A DNA stretch of 57,030 nucleotides. Origin: Pseudomonadota bacterium. Lineage in GTDB: Bacteria > Pseudomonadota > Alphaproteobacteria > Acetobacterales > Acetobacteraceae. The stretch is taken from positions 1-57,030 of the forward strand of contig JAJZFB010000054.1 of assembly GCA_021805545.1 (NCBI GenBank), in the 5' to 3' direction. The notes below the pieces were generated by a model. That model was not told the DNA's origin and did not search any database. It saw only the letters and a list, made by a program, of their open reading frames with translations. This document shows, one piece after another, positions 15,919 to 25,624 of this stretch (its first letter is position 1; every line of letters begins with the position of its first letter). Made by a program: the position numbers and the translations under genes.

Positions 15919-15934
15919 TTTAGATATATCTAAA
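15919..15934. promoter_or_regulatory. Candidate PadR operator
   Basis: TTTAGATATATCTAAA is a perfect 16-bp palindrome in a short AT-rich stretch upstream of the padR-family gene, in otherwise GC-rich DNA. Palindromic AT-rich sites overlapping their own promoter are typical of PadR autoregulators. Binding is inferred. Confidence 0.6.
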
Positions 15935-15971
15935 TACAGTCTAAGTCAAGAGAAAAGAATGGCCATCTTGT

Positions 15972-16421
15972 TCATTCCATAAGATACGCGGCGAGGCTGT
16001 TGAAATGCTCCGCGCTGAACGGGGTGAAGCACGCCACCCGGATGTCCGGCGCCAAATCGCGCGCCAGGGTGCGCGTGAGTTCGGGCAGGGCGGCGGGGCC
16101 ATTGGCATGTACGGCCACGGCGGCCCCGCGCGGCTGGCGCAGCAGGGCAGCCGCGGCGTTAATCAGCTTGCCGGTGGCGGTGAGGTTATCGCCCTCCGGG
16201 TGGCAGACCAGCCCGTCCAGCCGGCCTTCCACGGCCTCGATGCCCAGGATAAGGCTGGCGATCTGCGCTTCGTCCGATAAATCGCACATCACGCTGCGCA
16301 CGCCGGGCAGGGAGGCGCGCTCAATATCGGCGAACAGAATGGAATTGCCAGCGCCATGCAGCTTGCGGGCAATTTCCGCCCCCAGCCCGTTGGCGCCGCC
16401 GGTTATGAGATACACACCCAT
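15972..16421 (-). CDS. Shortened SDR-fold protein lacking the catalytic YxxxK
   Basis: A 149-residue protein with a clear SDR N-terminus: MGVYLITGGANGLGAEIA (the TGxxxGxG cofactor motif) and a later CDLSDEAQ acidic segment. It is about 100 residues shorter than classical SDRs. Where the catalytic Ser and YxxxK should be, the sequence reads AAVAVHANGPAALPELTRTLARDLAP, so the tetrad is missing although the following helix (LTRTLARDLAPDIRV) is still recognisable. It could be a non-enzymatic NAD(P)-binding protein or a decayed reductase. The ATG at 16421 is chosen because the family begins there. Confidence 0.75.
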   Translation of the reverse strand: MGVYLITGGANGLGAEIARKLHGAGNSILFADIERASLPGVRSVMCDLSDEAQIASLILGIEAVEGRLDGLVCHPEGDNLTATGKLINAAAALLRQPRGAAVAVHANGPAALPELTRTLARDLAPDIRVACFTPFSAEHFNSLAAYLME

Positions 16422-16695
16422 ATTATTCTCCTGCCGGCTATGTTGGCCCGTGCGCCGCCGCTTCAAGCGGCGCGCCCCTGTGTCTGGGCCAGATATGGCA
16501 GGTTTGGGGCAATTTGCCGTTTATTTTGCGATGAAATGTGACGGGACCGGGGCAGGCTGGGCAAAAGGGGTTTTATTACGGTTCAGCCACGTAAATTACG
16601 AGGCAGGTAATGCAATGCGGTGCCTGCCGCCGGCCATTTAAGTTTGACTTCAGAACAAAATAGCGCGCCGCCCGCGCAATTCATGAAACAGCGTG

Positions 16696-17856
16696 TTAAG
16701 CCGCCTCGCCTTTCTCCACCGCACTCTTCAACTGCCCGCACGCCGCCAGAATATCGCGCCCGCGCGGGGTGCGGATGGGTGAGGCATAGCCTGCCTTCAT
16801 CACAATCGCGGCGAATTTTTTCAGCGCTTCGGGCGTGCTGGGCTGGTAGGCGCTGCCGGGCCAAGGGTTGAAGGGGATGAGGTTGACCTTGGCCGGCAGG
16901 CCAGAGATGAGGCGGACCAGCTCGTGCGCCTCGGCCTCGGAATCGTTAATGCCGCGCAGCATGATGTATTCAAACGTGATGCGCCGCGCGTTAGAGGCGC
17001 CGGGGTAGCGGCGGCAGGCTTCGATGAGGTCCTTGATGGGGTATTTGCGGTTCAGCGGCACCAGCTCGTCACGCAGATCATCGCGCACCGCATGGAGAGA
17101 AACAGCGAGATTGATGCCGAGCTCCTCGCCCGCGCGGTCCATCATGGGCACCACACCCGAGGTGGAAAGGGTGATGCGGCGGCGTGACAGGGCGATGCCT
17201 TCGCCGTCCATGATGATCTTCATCGCTTTCGCGACGTTATCGTAATTATAAAGCGGCTCACCCATGCCCATCAGCACGATGGTGGAGAGCAAACGCGGCG
17301 TGTCGCCCTTGGGGCTGGGCCATTCGCCATAGGCATCGCGTGCGGCCATGAACTGGCCGACGATTTCCGCCGCCGAAAGATTGCGCGCCAGGCGCTGCGT
17401 GCCGGTATGGCAGAAGCGGCAAGAGAGCGTGCAGCCCACCTGGCTTGAAAGGCAGACGGCGCCGCGGTCTTCCTGGCGGTCAGGGATATAGACGGTCTCT
17501 ACCGCCTCGTGATCGCGGAATTTGAAGAGGAATTTGCGCGTGCCGTCCTTGGAAAGCTGGTCGGATGCCACTTCCGGGCGGCCGATGACGAATGTTTCCG
17601 CCAGCTTCTCCTGCAAGGGCCGCGCGATGCTGCTCATGGCCGCAAAATCGCGCACGCCCTGATGGTAGATCCAGTGCCAAAGCTGCTTGGCGCGAAAAGG
17701 CTTTTCGCCAATCTGCTCCATCTCCGCCGTCAGCTCCTCGCGTGAAAGCCCTACAAGGTCGCGCCGCCCGTCCGGCAGAATGTAATCGGGCGGCGAGAAA
17801 TGCGCGGCTTTGGCGAGAATGCGTTCGCGTTCGGCGGGTAGGAGCAGGCCGCTCAC
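16696..17856 (-). CDS. rlmN: Dual-specificity rRNA/tRNA (adenine-C2)-methyltransferase RlmN
   Basis: A radical-SAM enzyme that methylates C2 of A2503 in 23S rRNA and A37 of certain tRNAs. The 386-residue product has the [4Fe-4S] motif CTLSCRFC (Cys142, 146, 149), an upstream AVCLSSQVG with Cys135, and the C-terminal cysteine (about 373, DILAACGQL) that forms the transient methyl-protein link. [12 protein letters not shown] and STSGVVP are standard family blocks. Its start overlaps the stop of the upstream IalB-like gene by ATGA. Confidence 0.98.
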   Translation of the reverse strand: MSGLLLPAERERILAKAAHFSPPDYILPDGRRDLVGLSREELTAEMEQIGEKPFRAKQLWHWIYHQGVRDFAAMSSIARPLQEKLAETFVIGRPEVASDQLSKDGTRKFLFKFRDHEAVETVYIPDRQEDRGAVCLSSQVGCTLSCRFCHTGTQRLARNLSAAEIVGQFMAARDAYGEWPSPKGDTPRLLSTIVLMGMGEPLYNYDNVAKAMKIIMDGEGIALSRRRITLSTSGVVPMMDRAGEELGINLAVSLHAVRDDLRDELVPLNRKYPIKDLIEACRRYPGASNARRITFEYIMLRGINDSEAEAHELVRLISGLPAKVNLIPFNPWPGSAYQPSTPEALKKFAAIVMKAGYASPIRTPRGRDILAACGQLKSAVEKGEAA

Positions 17857-18356
17857 GGGCAGGCTCTCACAATCGCATCATACGCATCGGTAAAGCCGCT
17901 CAGCGAGTATTCATCGGTAACCATTGTGCCAGGGCTGGGGCCGGTGGCGGTGGTGGTGGCGGTGTATCCGCGTTTGAAGGCCAGCAGGGCCTTGGACACT
18001 TTTTCGGTAAAGGCGATATTGCCTTGTGCATAGAAGGGGATGGTTACATTGCCCACGGTTACCGTGACAGACGCCTGGGAGGGGTAGTTATAGCCGGGGG
18101 TGATGGAAATGTCGTCGCGGGAGCTATGGCGCTCGCTCACGGTAAGCATGGGGGTGCCACGGCCAGAAAGAGCCGGGCTGCTATGCTTGGGCTTGGTGAA
18201 GGCGTAGCAAATTTTGTGGCTGCCGCTGCCATAGGTGGCGGCAATCCAGTTGCCGTACGTGCCGCCATTGGGGCCAATCGGCGTGGGGGTTGAGGCCATG
18301 GCGGCAAACGGGGTCAGAAATGCAAACGTGGTGATCGCGGTACGGATGAGTTTCAT
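17853..18356 (-). CDS. Exported invasion-associated locus B (IalB)-like protein
   Basis: A 167-residue protein from the ATG at 18356, with a signal peptide ([22 protein letters not shown]). The mature part resembles IalB-type proteins: [38 protein letters not shown] and [15 protein letters not shown], with two cysteines likely forming a disulfide. IalB was named in Bartonella, but in free-living alphaproteobacteria its role is unknown. It overlaps rlmN by four bases. The ATG at 18374 is an alternative start that would lengthen the signal peptide. Confidence 0.85.
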   Translation of the reverse strand: MKLIRTAITTFAFLTPFAAMASTPTPIGPNGGTYGNWIAATYGSGSHKICYAFTKPKHSSPALSGRGTPMLTVSERHSSRDDISITPGYNYPSQASVTVTVGNVTIPFYAQGNIAFTEKVSKALLAFKRGYTATTTATGPSPGTMVTDEYSLSGFTDAYDAIVRACP

Positions 18357-18410
18357 GAGACAAACATAACTCATGCGCTGCCATCATCCAAGTTGTACAG
18401 GAGCATTGAG

Positions 18411-19100
18411 ATGGATCGTTACATTGTGCCACAGCCGCCGCAAATTGCCGTGCCCGTGCTGGGGGGCGGGCTGTTTCCGGTGCGCCGCGTGTATTGCGTG
18501 GGGCGCAATTACGCGGCGCATGCGCGCGAGATGGGCGGCAACCCGGAGCGCGAGCCGCCCTTCTTCTTCACCAAACCGGCTGATGCGCTGGTAACGGGCG
18601 GTGCGGACACGCCCTACCCGCCCGCCACGGAGAATTTGCACCACGAGGTGGAGCTGGTGCTCGCCATAGGCACGGGCGGGGCGGATATAACGCCAGCCGC
18701 GGCGCCGGGGCACGTATTTGGCTACGCGGCGGGGCTGGATTTAACGCGGCGGGATTTGCAGGAACGGGCCAAGGCGGCGCGTCAGCCATGGGATATGGCG
18801 AAGGGCTTCGATGCTTCTGGCCCCATTGGCACCATAGCCCCCGCCACCGTTATTGGCCACAAAATGGCGGGGCGCATCGGCCTGGAGGTTAACGGGCAAT
18901 TGCGCCAGAGTGGCGATTTGCGTGACATGATCTGGCCAGTGCCAGAGATTATCGCCGCCCTCTCTCGCCTGGTACGTCTGGCCCCGGGTGACCTTGTTTT
19001 TACAGGCACGCCAGATGGTGTTGGCCCGTTGCGGCGTGGCGATGTGCTGCGCGGCGCGGTGGATGGGGTAGGATTTGTAGAGACCCGGATAGGCTTATGA
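18411..19100 (+). CDS. Fumarylacetoacetate hydrolase (FAH) family protein
   Basis: A 229-residue FAH-fold enzyme; such enzymes hydrolyse or decarboxylate beta-dicarbonyl acids using a divalent metal. The metal-binding EVE ([11 protein letters not shown]), the [13 protein letters not shown]-terminus, FFFTKP, and the C-terminal [16 protein letters not shown] all match the short (about 230-residue) subgroup that includes acylpyruvases. The exact substrate is not determinable. AGGAG sits 8 bases before the ATG at 18411, so this start is preferred to the one at 18393. It ends convergent with the DUF445 gene, overlapping by 6 bases. Confidence 0.92.
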   Translation: MDRYIVPQPPQIAVPVLGGGLFPVRRVYCVGRNYAAHAREMGGNPEREPPFFFTKPADALVTGGADTPYPPATENLHHEVELVLAIGTGGADITPAAAPGHVFGYAAGLDLTRRDLQERAKAARQPWDMAKGFDASGPIGTIAPATVIGHKMAGRIGLEVNGQLRQSGDLRDMIWPVPEIIAALSRLVRLAPGDLVFTGTPDGVGPLRRGDVLRGAVDGVGFVETRIGL

Positions 19101-20357
19101 CGCCGCCAGGCAGAGCAGGTTGATGGCCGCACCGAGGAAGAACCCCACCAGCGTGCCATTGACGCGGATATATTGCAGGTCCTTGCCCACGCGCAGCTCC
19201 AGCTTTTCGGTAATGGTGCTGGCATCCCACGCGCCTACCACGCGGCCGATAAAACCGGCGCCCTCCGCCTGGGCGGCGGGCAGGGCGCGCAGTACCAAGG
19301 CGGCCACGGCTTCGTTCACGCGGGTTTTGGCGGTTATGTCGCGTTCCAGCGTTTCGGCTAAATTGCTCAGCGCGTCTTCTATAACGGCCACCGAGCGGCC
19401 ATGCGGGTTGGCGGCGTCCTGTTCCAGGGCGCGGCGCATACGTGCCCATACGTCCCAGGCCCAGGCTTTTACCGTGTCGTGCGCCAGCACGCCGCGCAAG
19501 GCGCTGCCCAGCTCGGCGGCGCGCTCGGGGTCGGTTTCCAGGCGTGCAATCTCGTTGTGTACCCATTCATCGAAGGCCTCGCGCATCTCGGAACTATTCG
19601 GGCTGACATGCTCCAGCTCCTGGTTCACCGCCGCCAGAACGCGTTTGGCAATGGTGGCGCCCACGGCCCAGCCTACCAGCTTGCCGCCTTGCTGCGCCAC
19701 GCGCTCCTTTATGGCCGCCGTCAGCACATCCTCACGCGCGGCCAGGGTTTCCTTCAACTGGGTGAGGATGAAGGAGAACGCCTCCTGGTGCCGCTCGCCC
19801 GCCACCAGCCCGGCCAGGGCGCGTGCCACCACCACGCCCGCCGCCCGTCCGCCAATCAGCCGTGGCAGCAGCCGTGCCAGCAGGCGGCGGGCGCGGCCAT
19901 CCTCAATGCTGGCCAGCAGGCGCGGCAGCATGCCCGCCAGCGCCAGGGCCAGCGGGCGGGTGGCGGCAGGGTCGGCCAGAAAGCGGCGGAACAGGGCGGG
20001 GCTGTCGAGGTTGACGAGCAGCTTGCGTATGTCGGCCTCGGTGAACACATGGTTGGCCACAAAGCGCCCCAGTGCCGCGCCCAGCCGCGCTTTTTGCGCG
20101 GGCAGGATGGCCGTGTGCGGAATGGGCAGGCCCAGCGGGTGGCGAAACAGGGCCGTAACCGCGAACCAATCTGCCACGCCGCCAATAAACCCGGCCTTTG
20201 CTGCGTCGCGTAGCAGAGAGGTTGCCGGGGTGAGCGGCAGGGCATAGCCGGCAATGGCCAGGGCGGCCATGAGCAGCAGCAGGAAAGAGGCGAAAAATTT
20301 GTGCTTCCGCAGCGCGGCGCGCAGCCCGGCATCCGGGTCCGGCAAATTCTGGCTCAT
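19095..20357 (-). CDS. DUF445 family membrane protein
   Basis: A 420-residue protein of the DUF445 family. An N-terminal transmembrane helix (about 22-40) is followed by the hallmark [32 protein letters not shown] and long amphipathic helices. The C-terminus ends with a second hydrophobic segment ([17 protein letters not shown]). Function is unknown; some relatives are called YjiN-like. It is convergent with the FAH gene. Confidence 0.93.
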   Translation of the reverse strand: MSQNLPDPDAGLRAALRKHKFFASFLLLLMAALAIAGYALPLTPATSLLRDAAKAGFIGGVADWFAVTALFRHPLGLPIPHTAILPAQKARLGAALGRFVANHVFTEADIRKLLVNLDSPALFRRFLADPAATRPLALALAGMLPRLLASIEDGRARRLLARLLPRLIGGRAAGVVVARALAGLVAGERHQEAFSFILTQLKETLAAREDVLTAAIKERVAQQGGKLVGWAVGATIAKRVLAAVNQELEHVSPNSSEMREAFDEWVHNEIARLETDPERAAELGSALRGVLAHDTVKAWAWDVWARMRRALEQDAANPHGRSVAVIEDALSNLAETLERDITAKTRVNEAVAALVLRALPAAQAEGAGFIGRVVGAWDASTITEKLELRVGKDLQYIRVNGTLVGFFLGAAINLLCLAAS

Positions 20358-20401
20358 GGCGGCAGACTAGGCGGGCGGCGCGTGGCGGTGCAAGCCAGGC
20401 C

Positions 20402-22219
20402 CTATTCCACGGTTACCGATTTCGCCAGGTTGCGCGGCTGGTCCACATCCGTGCCTTTCAGCACCGCCACATGGTAGGCCAGCATCTGCACCGGTATGGC
20501 GTGCAGAATGGGTGCCGCGAAGGGGTGGATGCCGGGCAGTAAAATGGTCTCGGCGGCGATGGGGCGGAGTTTTTTAGTGCCTTCCTCGTCGGAGAACACC
20601 ACAATTTGTCCGCCGCGTGCCGCGGCTTCCTGCAAATTAGAGGCGGTTTTTTCAAAAAGCGGGCCGGAAGGGCAGATGGCGATGACCGGCACGGATTTGT
20701 CGATAAGCGCGATGGGGCCGTGCTTCATCTCGCCCGCCGCATAGCCCTCGGCATGGATGTACGAGATTTCCTTCAGCTTCAGCGCGCCTTCCAGCGCAAT
20801 GGGGAAGCAGCCGCCGCGGCCCAGATAGAGCACGTCCCGCGCCTCGGCGATGCGCGCGGCAAGCGCGCGGATGGGGGCGCCGCTGGCGAGAATCTCCGCC
20901 GCCTTGGCGGGAATTTCCAGCAGCGCGGCGGTGAGCTGGGCTTCCTGCGCAGCCGAGAGCACGCCCTTGGCGCGCGCCATGGCCAGCGAGAACACGGCCA
21001 GCACGGTAAGCTGCGCGGTAAAGGCCTTGGTGCTGGCAACGCCAATCTCCGGCCCGGCAATGGTTTCCAGAATGGCATCCGACTCACGCGCCATGGAGCT
21101 TTCCGGCACGTTGAGCACGGAGAGGATTTTCTGTCCCTCGGCCTTCATGTAGCGCAGGGCGGCCAGCGTGTCGGCCGTCTCGCCGGATTGGCTCACCAGC
21201 AGCCCCAGCCCGCCTTGCTCCAAGGGCGGAGCGCGGTAGCGGAATTCGCTGGCCACATCAGCCTCTACCGGCACGCGGGCGAGGTTCTCCAGCCAGAATT
21301 TTGCTGTTAGCCCGGCATAAAACGCCGAGCCGCAGGCGCTCATGGTGATGCGTTTGACGCTGGCCAGGCTGAAGGGCAGGTCTGGCAGCATTGCCGCCTC
21401 GCCGCCCAGCATACGGTGCAGCACGTCGCCAATCACCACCGGGTGCTCGTGCAGCTCTTTTTCCATGAAATGGCGGAAATTGCCCTTGCCGATGGCGGCG
21501 CCGGTGAGCGCTGTGAGCTTTTTGGCGCGCTTCACGGGCTTGTTGTCCGGGCCATAGAAATCCGCGCCCTCGCGGCTCACCACCACCCAGTCGCCATCTT
21601 CCAGATACGCGATCTCGCGCGTCAGCGGCGCCAGGGCCAGGGCATCGGAGCCAAGATACATCTCATTGCCGCCATACCCCACGGCCAGCGGCGCGCCGCG
21701 CTGGGCGCCGATCATCAGCTCCGGGTGCCCGGCGAAGATGAGGGCCAGCGCATAGGCGCCCTCCAGCCGCCCCAGCGCCGCGCGCGCGGCTTCCACGGGC
21801 GAGAGCCCCTGGGCCAGAAGCAGGTCGAGCAGCTGGGCGACGGTCTCGGTGTCTGTCTCGGAGGAGAAATTTTGCCCGGCGGCTTCCAGCTCGGCACGCA
21901 AAAAGGCGTGGTTCTCGATAATGCCGTTATGCACCACGGCCACGCGGGCGGTGGCGTGGGGGTGGGCGTTGCTCTCGGTGGGGGCGCCGTGGGTGGCCCA
22001 GCGCGTATGGCCAATACCGGTAACGCCCGCCAGGGGCTTTTCCGCCAGCACATTGGCCAGCGCGTTCAGCTTGCCCTCGGCCCGGCGGCGCTCGATATGC
22101 CCGTTTACCAGCGTGGAGATGCCGGCGGAATCATAACCCCGGTATTCCAGGCGCCGTAATCCATCCAGCAGCAGCTCCGCCGCAGGAGAGACGCCCACAA
22201 CACCGACAATGCCGCACAT
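20402..22219 (-). CDS. glmS: Glutamine-fructose-6-phosphate aminotransferase (isomerizing)
   Basis: Makes glucosamine-6-phosphate for peptidoglycan and LPS. The 605-residue product starts MCGIVGVVG, so Cys2 becomes the N-terminal nucleophile of the class II glutaminase domain. The start at 22219 is therefore required and upstream in-frame codons are ignored. The glutaminase domain (1-240) is followed by two SIS domains (SACGSAFYAG, SQSGETADTLAALR, and EGYAAGEMKHGPIALI). The conserved C-terminus ends in DQPRNLAKSVTVE. No ribozyme-like leader is apparent. It is divergent from gph. Confidence 0.99.
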   Translation of the reverse strand: MCGIVGVVGVSPAAELLLDGLRRLEYRGYDSAGISTLVNGHIERRRAEGKLNALANVLAEKPLAGVTGIGHTRWATHGAPTESNAHPHATARVAVVHNGIIENHAFLRAELEAAGQNFSSETDTETVAQLLDLLLAQGLSPVEAARAALGRLEGAYALALIFAGHPELMIGAQRGAPLAVGYGGNEMYLGSDALALAPLTREIAYLEDGDWVVVSREGADFYGPDNKPVKRAKKLTALTGAAIGKGNFRHFMEKELHEHPVVIGDVLHRMLGGEAAMLPDLPFSLASVKRITMSACGSAFYAGLTAKFWLENLARVPVEADVASEFRYRAPPLEQGGLGLLVSQSGETADTLAALRYMKAEGQKILSVLNVPESSMARESDAILETIAGPEIGVASTKAFTAQLTVLAVFSLAMARAKGVLSAAQEAQLTAALLEIPAKAAEILASGAPIRALAARIAEARDVLYLGRGGCFPIALEGALKLKEISYIHAEGYAAGEMKHGPIALIDKSVPVIAICPSGPLFEKTASNLQEAAARGGQIVVFSDEEGTKKLRPIAAETILLPGIHPFAAPILHAIPVQMLAYHVAVLKGTDVDQPRNLAKSVTVE

Positions 22220-22314
22220 ATAGTCAACCCTTAGTAAACCTAACCCCAGCGGTAGCGCCGTGGCCCCGTTTGTGTCAAAGCCGCCCCGCTTCACTTAATT
22301 TAACGGAATATGTC

Positions 22315-22941
22315 ATGCGCGCGGTGGTGTTCGACCTGGATGGAACCCTGATTGATGCCGCGCCGGATATTAACGCCGTGGTCAACCGTGTGCTGGCCGC
22401 GGACGGGCTGGCGCCGCTGAGCGTGGCCGAAATGCGGGGCATGATTGGCGATGGCGCGCGCGTGCTGCTGGAGCGTGCCTTTGCCGCCAGGGGCGCGGTG
22501 GCCGGGGCGCGGCATCTGGCCGCCTTTATGGCTGGTTACCAGGCAAACCCGGTGGTGGAGACTAAATGCTACCCAGGTATTGAGGATGCGCTGCGCGCGT
22601 TGCAGGGCCAGGGGCGGGTGCTGGGGATATGCACCAACAAGCCCATTGGCCCCACCAGGAATATTCTTGCCCGGCTGGGGCTGACGCCGTATTTTTCGGC
22701 GGTTTTGGGTGGCGATTCAACGCCTTACCGTAAGCCCGACCCGCGCCATCTGGCTGCCGTGCTGGCGGCGCTGGAAGTGACGGACGCCGTGATGGTGGGC
22801 GACCACCATAATGATATTGAAGCCGCCACGGCACTGGGGCTGGAGGCGATTTTCGTGGCCTGGGGCTACGGTGTGGCGCCAGGGGCATATGCCGTGAACA
22901 ATGCCCAGGACATGCTCAACCGCATAGCCGAAATAGGTTGA
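22315..22941 (+). CDS. gph: HAD-family phosphatase, probable phosphoglycolate phosphatase
   Basis: A 208-residue HAD hydrolase that likely dephosphorylates 2-phosphoglycolate. Motif I is DLDGTLID (residues 7-14), motif II is GICTNKP, motif III contains KPDP, and motif IV is VGDHHNDIEAA. An alpha-helical cap lies between motifs I and II, as in the Gph/PGP subgroup. Related HAD phosphatases cannot be fully excluded. The ATG at 22315 is used because motif I is then at the normal distance from the N-terminus. Confidence 0.87.
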   Translation: MRAVVFDLDGTLIDAAPDINAVVNRVLAADGLAPLSVAEMRGMIGDGARVLLERAFAARGAVAGARHLAAFMAGYQANPVVETKCYPGIEDALRALQGQGRVLGICTNKPIGPTRNILARLGLTPYFSAVLGGDSTPYRKPDPRHLAAVLAALEVTDAVMVGDHHNDIEAATALGLEAIFVAWGYGVAPGAYAVNNAQDMLNRIAEIG

Positions 22942-22971
22942 CGCAGGCGCTTGTTTGCCCCATCTCGTAAT

Positions 22972-22990
22972 CAGGACCTAAACCGTCCTG
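22972..22990. promoter_or_regulatory. Inverted repeat in the suf operon promoter region
   Basis: CAGGAC (22972-22977) and GTCCTG (22985-22990) form a 6-bp inverted repeat with a 7-base spacer, 16 bases before the regulator gene that heads the suf operon. A TTGACG at 22938-22943 could serve as a -35 box. Rrf2-family Fe-S regulators bind imperfect palindromes near their own promoters, so autoregulation is a reasonable inference. Confidence 0.4.
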
Positions 22991-23005
22991 TTAACCGGAG
23001 CCGCC

Positions 23006-23443
23006 ATGCTTAAACTTTCACGTCTGACAGATTACGCCGTCGCGGCGCTGGTGCGTCTGTCGGCGGCGGAGGGGGTGGAAACCTCGCCCGGCATTGCCGC
23101 CGCCATTGGCGTGCCCGAGCCTACAGTGGCCAAGGTGCTGAAATTGCTGGCGGGGCAGGGGCTGGTAAGCTCCACACGCGGGGCACGCGGCGGCTACAGG
23201 CTGGGGCGGCCACTGGCCAGCATAAACGTGGCGGAGATTATAACCGCCATAGACGGCCCCATCGCCCTTACCTCCTGCGTGGAGGGTGCCACGGGAATGT
23301 GCGAGAGCCAGACGCTTTGCCCCGTGGCCGGGCGCTGGGACCCGGTAAACGCGGCCATACGTACCGCGCTGGAAAACATCACGCTTGCCGACATGGCGCA
23401 ATCATCCATGCCGCGCGGGCTGCGCTTGAACGAGGTTGCTTAA
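23006..23443 (+). CDS. Rrf2-family regulator of the SUF Fe-S assembly operon
   Basis: A 145-residue winged-helix repressor of the Rrf2/IscR superfamily. It has the N-terminal LTDYAVAALVRLS helix, the wing GARGGYRLGRP, and the three conserved cysteines C91, C99 and C105 that bind a [2Fe-2S] cluster in IscR. It resembles the SUF-operon-specific subgroup rather than IscR proper. Loss of its cluster would be expected to change expression of the downstream genes. It is 3 bases upstream of sufB. Confidence 0.93.
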   Translation: MLKLSRLTDYAVAALVRLSAAEGVETSPGIAAAIGVPEPTVAKVLKLLAGQGLVSSTRGARGGYRLGRPLASINVAEIITAIDGPIALTSCVEGATGMCESQTLCPVAGRWDPVNAAIRTALENITLADMAQSSMPRGLRLNEVA

Positions 23444-23446
23444 GAT

Positions 23447-24880
23447 ATGTCCGCTTCAATGCAGGAAATTGCCGAACGTAAGTACAAATACGGCTTCACC
23501 ACAGATATTGCGATGGAGGAATTTCCGCGCGGCCTGTCGGAAGATATTATACGGCTGATTTCCGCCAAGAAAAATGAGCCGGAATGGATGCTGGAATGGC
23601 GCCTGAAGGCCTATGCGTATTGGTTGCGCATAGAGGAGCCTGACTGGGCGCATGTGAAGCATCCGCCGATTGATTACCAGGATTTGTACTATTACGCCGC
23701 CCCGGCGAAAGAGGCGCCGAAATCTCTGGACGAGGTGGACCCGGAGCTGCTGAAAACCTACGAGAAGCTGGGTATTCCGCTGAATGAGCGCGCGGCTTTG
23801 GCGGGGGTTGCGGTGGATGCGGTGTTCGACTCTGTCTCGGTGGCCACCACTTTCCGCGAGATGCTCTCCAAAGCCGGTGTGATTTTCTGCCCGATTTCCG
23901 AGGCGGTGCGCGAGCACCCCGAGCTGGTGAAGAAATATCTCGGCTCCGTGGTGCCGGTGCGCGATAATTATTTCGCGGCGCTCAATTCCGCCGTGTTTTC
24001 CGATGGCAGCTTTGTTTACATCCCCAAGGGTGTGCGCTGCCCGATGGAGCTTTCCACCTATTTCCGCATCAATGCGCGCAATACCGGGCAGTTTGAACGC
24101 ACGCTGATTATCGCTGACGATGACGCGACGGTTTCTTACCTGGAAGGCTGCACCGCGCCGATGCGCGATGAAAACCAGTTGCACGCCGCAGTGGTGGAGC
24201 TGGTGGCGATGGAAAACGCCAAGATCAAATATTCCACGGTGCAGAACTGGTACCCTGGCGACGAGAATGGCAAAGGCGGCATCTACAATTTCGTCACCAA
24301 GCGCGGCGCCTGCCTGGGCAAGAATTCCAAAATTTCCTGGACGCAGGTGGAAACCGGCTCGGCCATTACATGGAAATACCCGTCCTGCGTGCTCTCGGGC
24401 GAGAATTCGGTGGGTGAATTCTACTCGGTGGCCGTGACCAATAACCATCAGCAGGCGGATACGGGCACGAAGATGATCCATTTGGGCCGCAACACCACCA
24501 GCACCATTATCTCCAAGGGTATTTCCGCCGGCAAGTCGGACAACACCTATCGCGGGCTGGTGAAGATCGCGGCCTCGGCCTCTGGCGCGCGTAACTTCAC
24601 GCAATGCGACAGCTTGCTGATTGGCGACCAGTGCGGCGCGCATACCGTGCCGTATATTGAAAGCCGCAATGCCTCGGCCAAGGTGGAGCATGAGGCCACC
24701 ACCTCGAAAATCGCCGAGGACCAGTTGTTTTACTGCCGCTCGCGCGGTCTCTCGGAAGAGGATGCGGTGGGCTTGATTGTTAATGGTTTTTGCAAGGATG
24801 TTCTGAAGGAACTGCCGATGGAATTTGCCGTCGAAGCGCAAAAACTTCTCTCTGTGTCGCTGGAAGGGTCTGTCGGCTGA
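23447..24880 (+). CDS. sufB: Fe-S cluster assembly scaffold subunit SufB
   Basis: SufB is the scaffold on which Fe-S clusters form in the SufBC2D complex. The 477-residue product contains the usual N-terminal [20 protein letters not shown] and the beta-helix core. Conserved blocks include [24 protein letters not shown], and [26 protein letters not shown] near the C-terminus. The length is full for the family. Its stop overlaps the sufC start (TGATG). Confidence 0.98.
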   Translation: MSASMQEIAERKYKYGFTTDIAMEEFPRGLSEDIIRLISAKKNEPEWMLEWRLKAYAYWLRIEEPDWAHVKHPPIDYQDLYYYAAPAKEAPKSLDEVDPELLKTYEKLGIPLNERAALAGVAVDAVFDSVSVATTFREMLSKAGVIFCPISEAVREHPELVKKYLGSVVPVRDNYFAALNSAVFSDGSFVYIPKGVRCPMELSTYFRINARNTGQFERTLIIADDDATVSYLEGCTAPMRDENQLHAAVVELVAMENAKIKYSTVQNWYPGDENGKGGIYNFVTKRGACLGKNSKISWTQVETGSAITWKYPSCVLSGENSVGEFYSVAVTNNHQQADTGTKMIHLGRNTTSTIISKGISAGKSDNTYRGLVKIAASASGARNFTQCDSLLIGDQCGAHTVPYIESRNASAKVEHEATTSKIAEDQLFYCRSRGLSEEDAVGLIVNGFCKDVLKELPMEFAVEAQKLLSVSLEGSVG

Positions 24881-25623
24881 TGTTGGAAATCAAGAATCTT
24901 CATGCCCGTATTGGCGAGAAGGAAATTCTGAAGGGCGTGAACCTGACGGTGCCCGATGGCGAGATACATGCCATTATGGGGCCCAATGGCGCGGGCAAAT
25001 CCACACTTTCCTACGTGCTTTCTGGCCGCGATGGTTACGAGGTGACGCAAGGCGAGGTGTTTTACAACGGCCAGAATATTCTGGAACTGGAGCCGGAAGA
25101 CCGCGCGGCGGCGGGGATTTTTCTTGCCTTCCAATACCCGGTAGAGCTGCCGGGCGTGGGCAATGCCAATTTCCTCCGCACCGCGCTTAACGCCGTGCGC
25201 CGCAAGCGGGGCGAGGCGGAGCTGGATGCGGTGGCATTCCTCAAGCTCGCGCGCGCGGCCATCAAAAATCTCTCCATGAAGGAGGATTTTTTGAAGCGCA
25301 ACGTGAATGTCGGCTTTTCTGGTGGCGAGAAAAAACGCAACGAGATGCTGCAGATGGCGCTGCTGCAACCAGGGCTGGCCATTCTGGACGAAACGGATTC
25401 CGGGCTGGACATTGATGCGCTGAAGATCGTGGCCGAGGGCGTGAACGCGCTGCGCTCGCCCACATTCGCCGCGCTCGTCATCACCCATTATCAGCGCCTG
25501 CTCGACCATATTGTGCCTGATGTGGTGCATGTGCTCTCGGGCGGGCGCATTGTGCGCACCGGTCCCGCCGCTCTGGCGCTAGAGCTGGAAGAGCGCGGCT
25601 ATGCCGGGCTGGAAGCTGCGTAA
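24880..25623 (+). CDS. sufC: Fe-S assembly ATPase SufC
   Basis: A 247-residue ABC-type ATPase that powers conformational change in SufBC2D. Walker A is GPNGAGKST, the Q-loop is in LAFQYP, the signature is [10 protein letters not shown], and Walker B is [16 protein letters not shown]. The start overlaps the sufB stop by one base, so the two are translationally coupled. Internal in-frame codons further upstream lie inside sufB. Confidence 0.98.
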   Translation: MLEIKNLHARIGEKEILKGVNLTVPDGEIHAIMGPNGAGKSTLSYVLSGRDGYEVTQGEVFYNGQNILELEPEDRAAAGIFLAFQYPVELPGVGNANFLRTALNAVRRKRGEAELDAVAFLKLARAAIKNLSMKEDFLKRNVNVGFSGGEKKRNEMLQMALLQPGLAILDETDSGLDIDALKIVAEGVNALRSPTFAALVITHYQRLLDHIVPDVVHVLSGGRIVRTGPAALALELEERGYAGLEAA

Positions 25624-25624
25624 C

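Noticed and set aside
22220-22314. glmS ribozyme or riboswitch
   Set aside because: Only 95 bases between glmS and divergent gph with no fitting core; glmS ribozymes are mainly a feature of Gram-positive bacteria.
23456-24841. 461-codon open frame antisense to sufB
   Set aside because: Shadow of sufB; sequence is Arg/His-rich with no recognisable domains.
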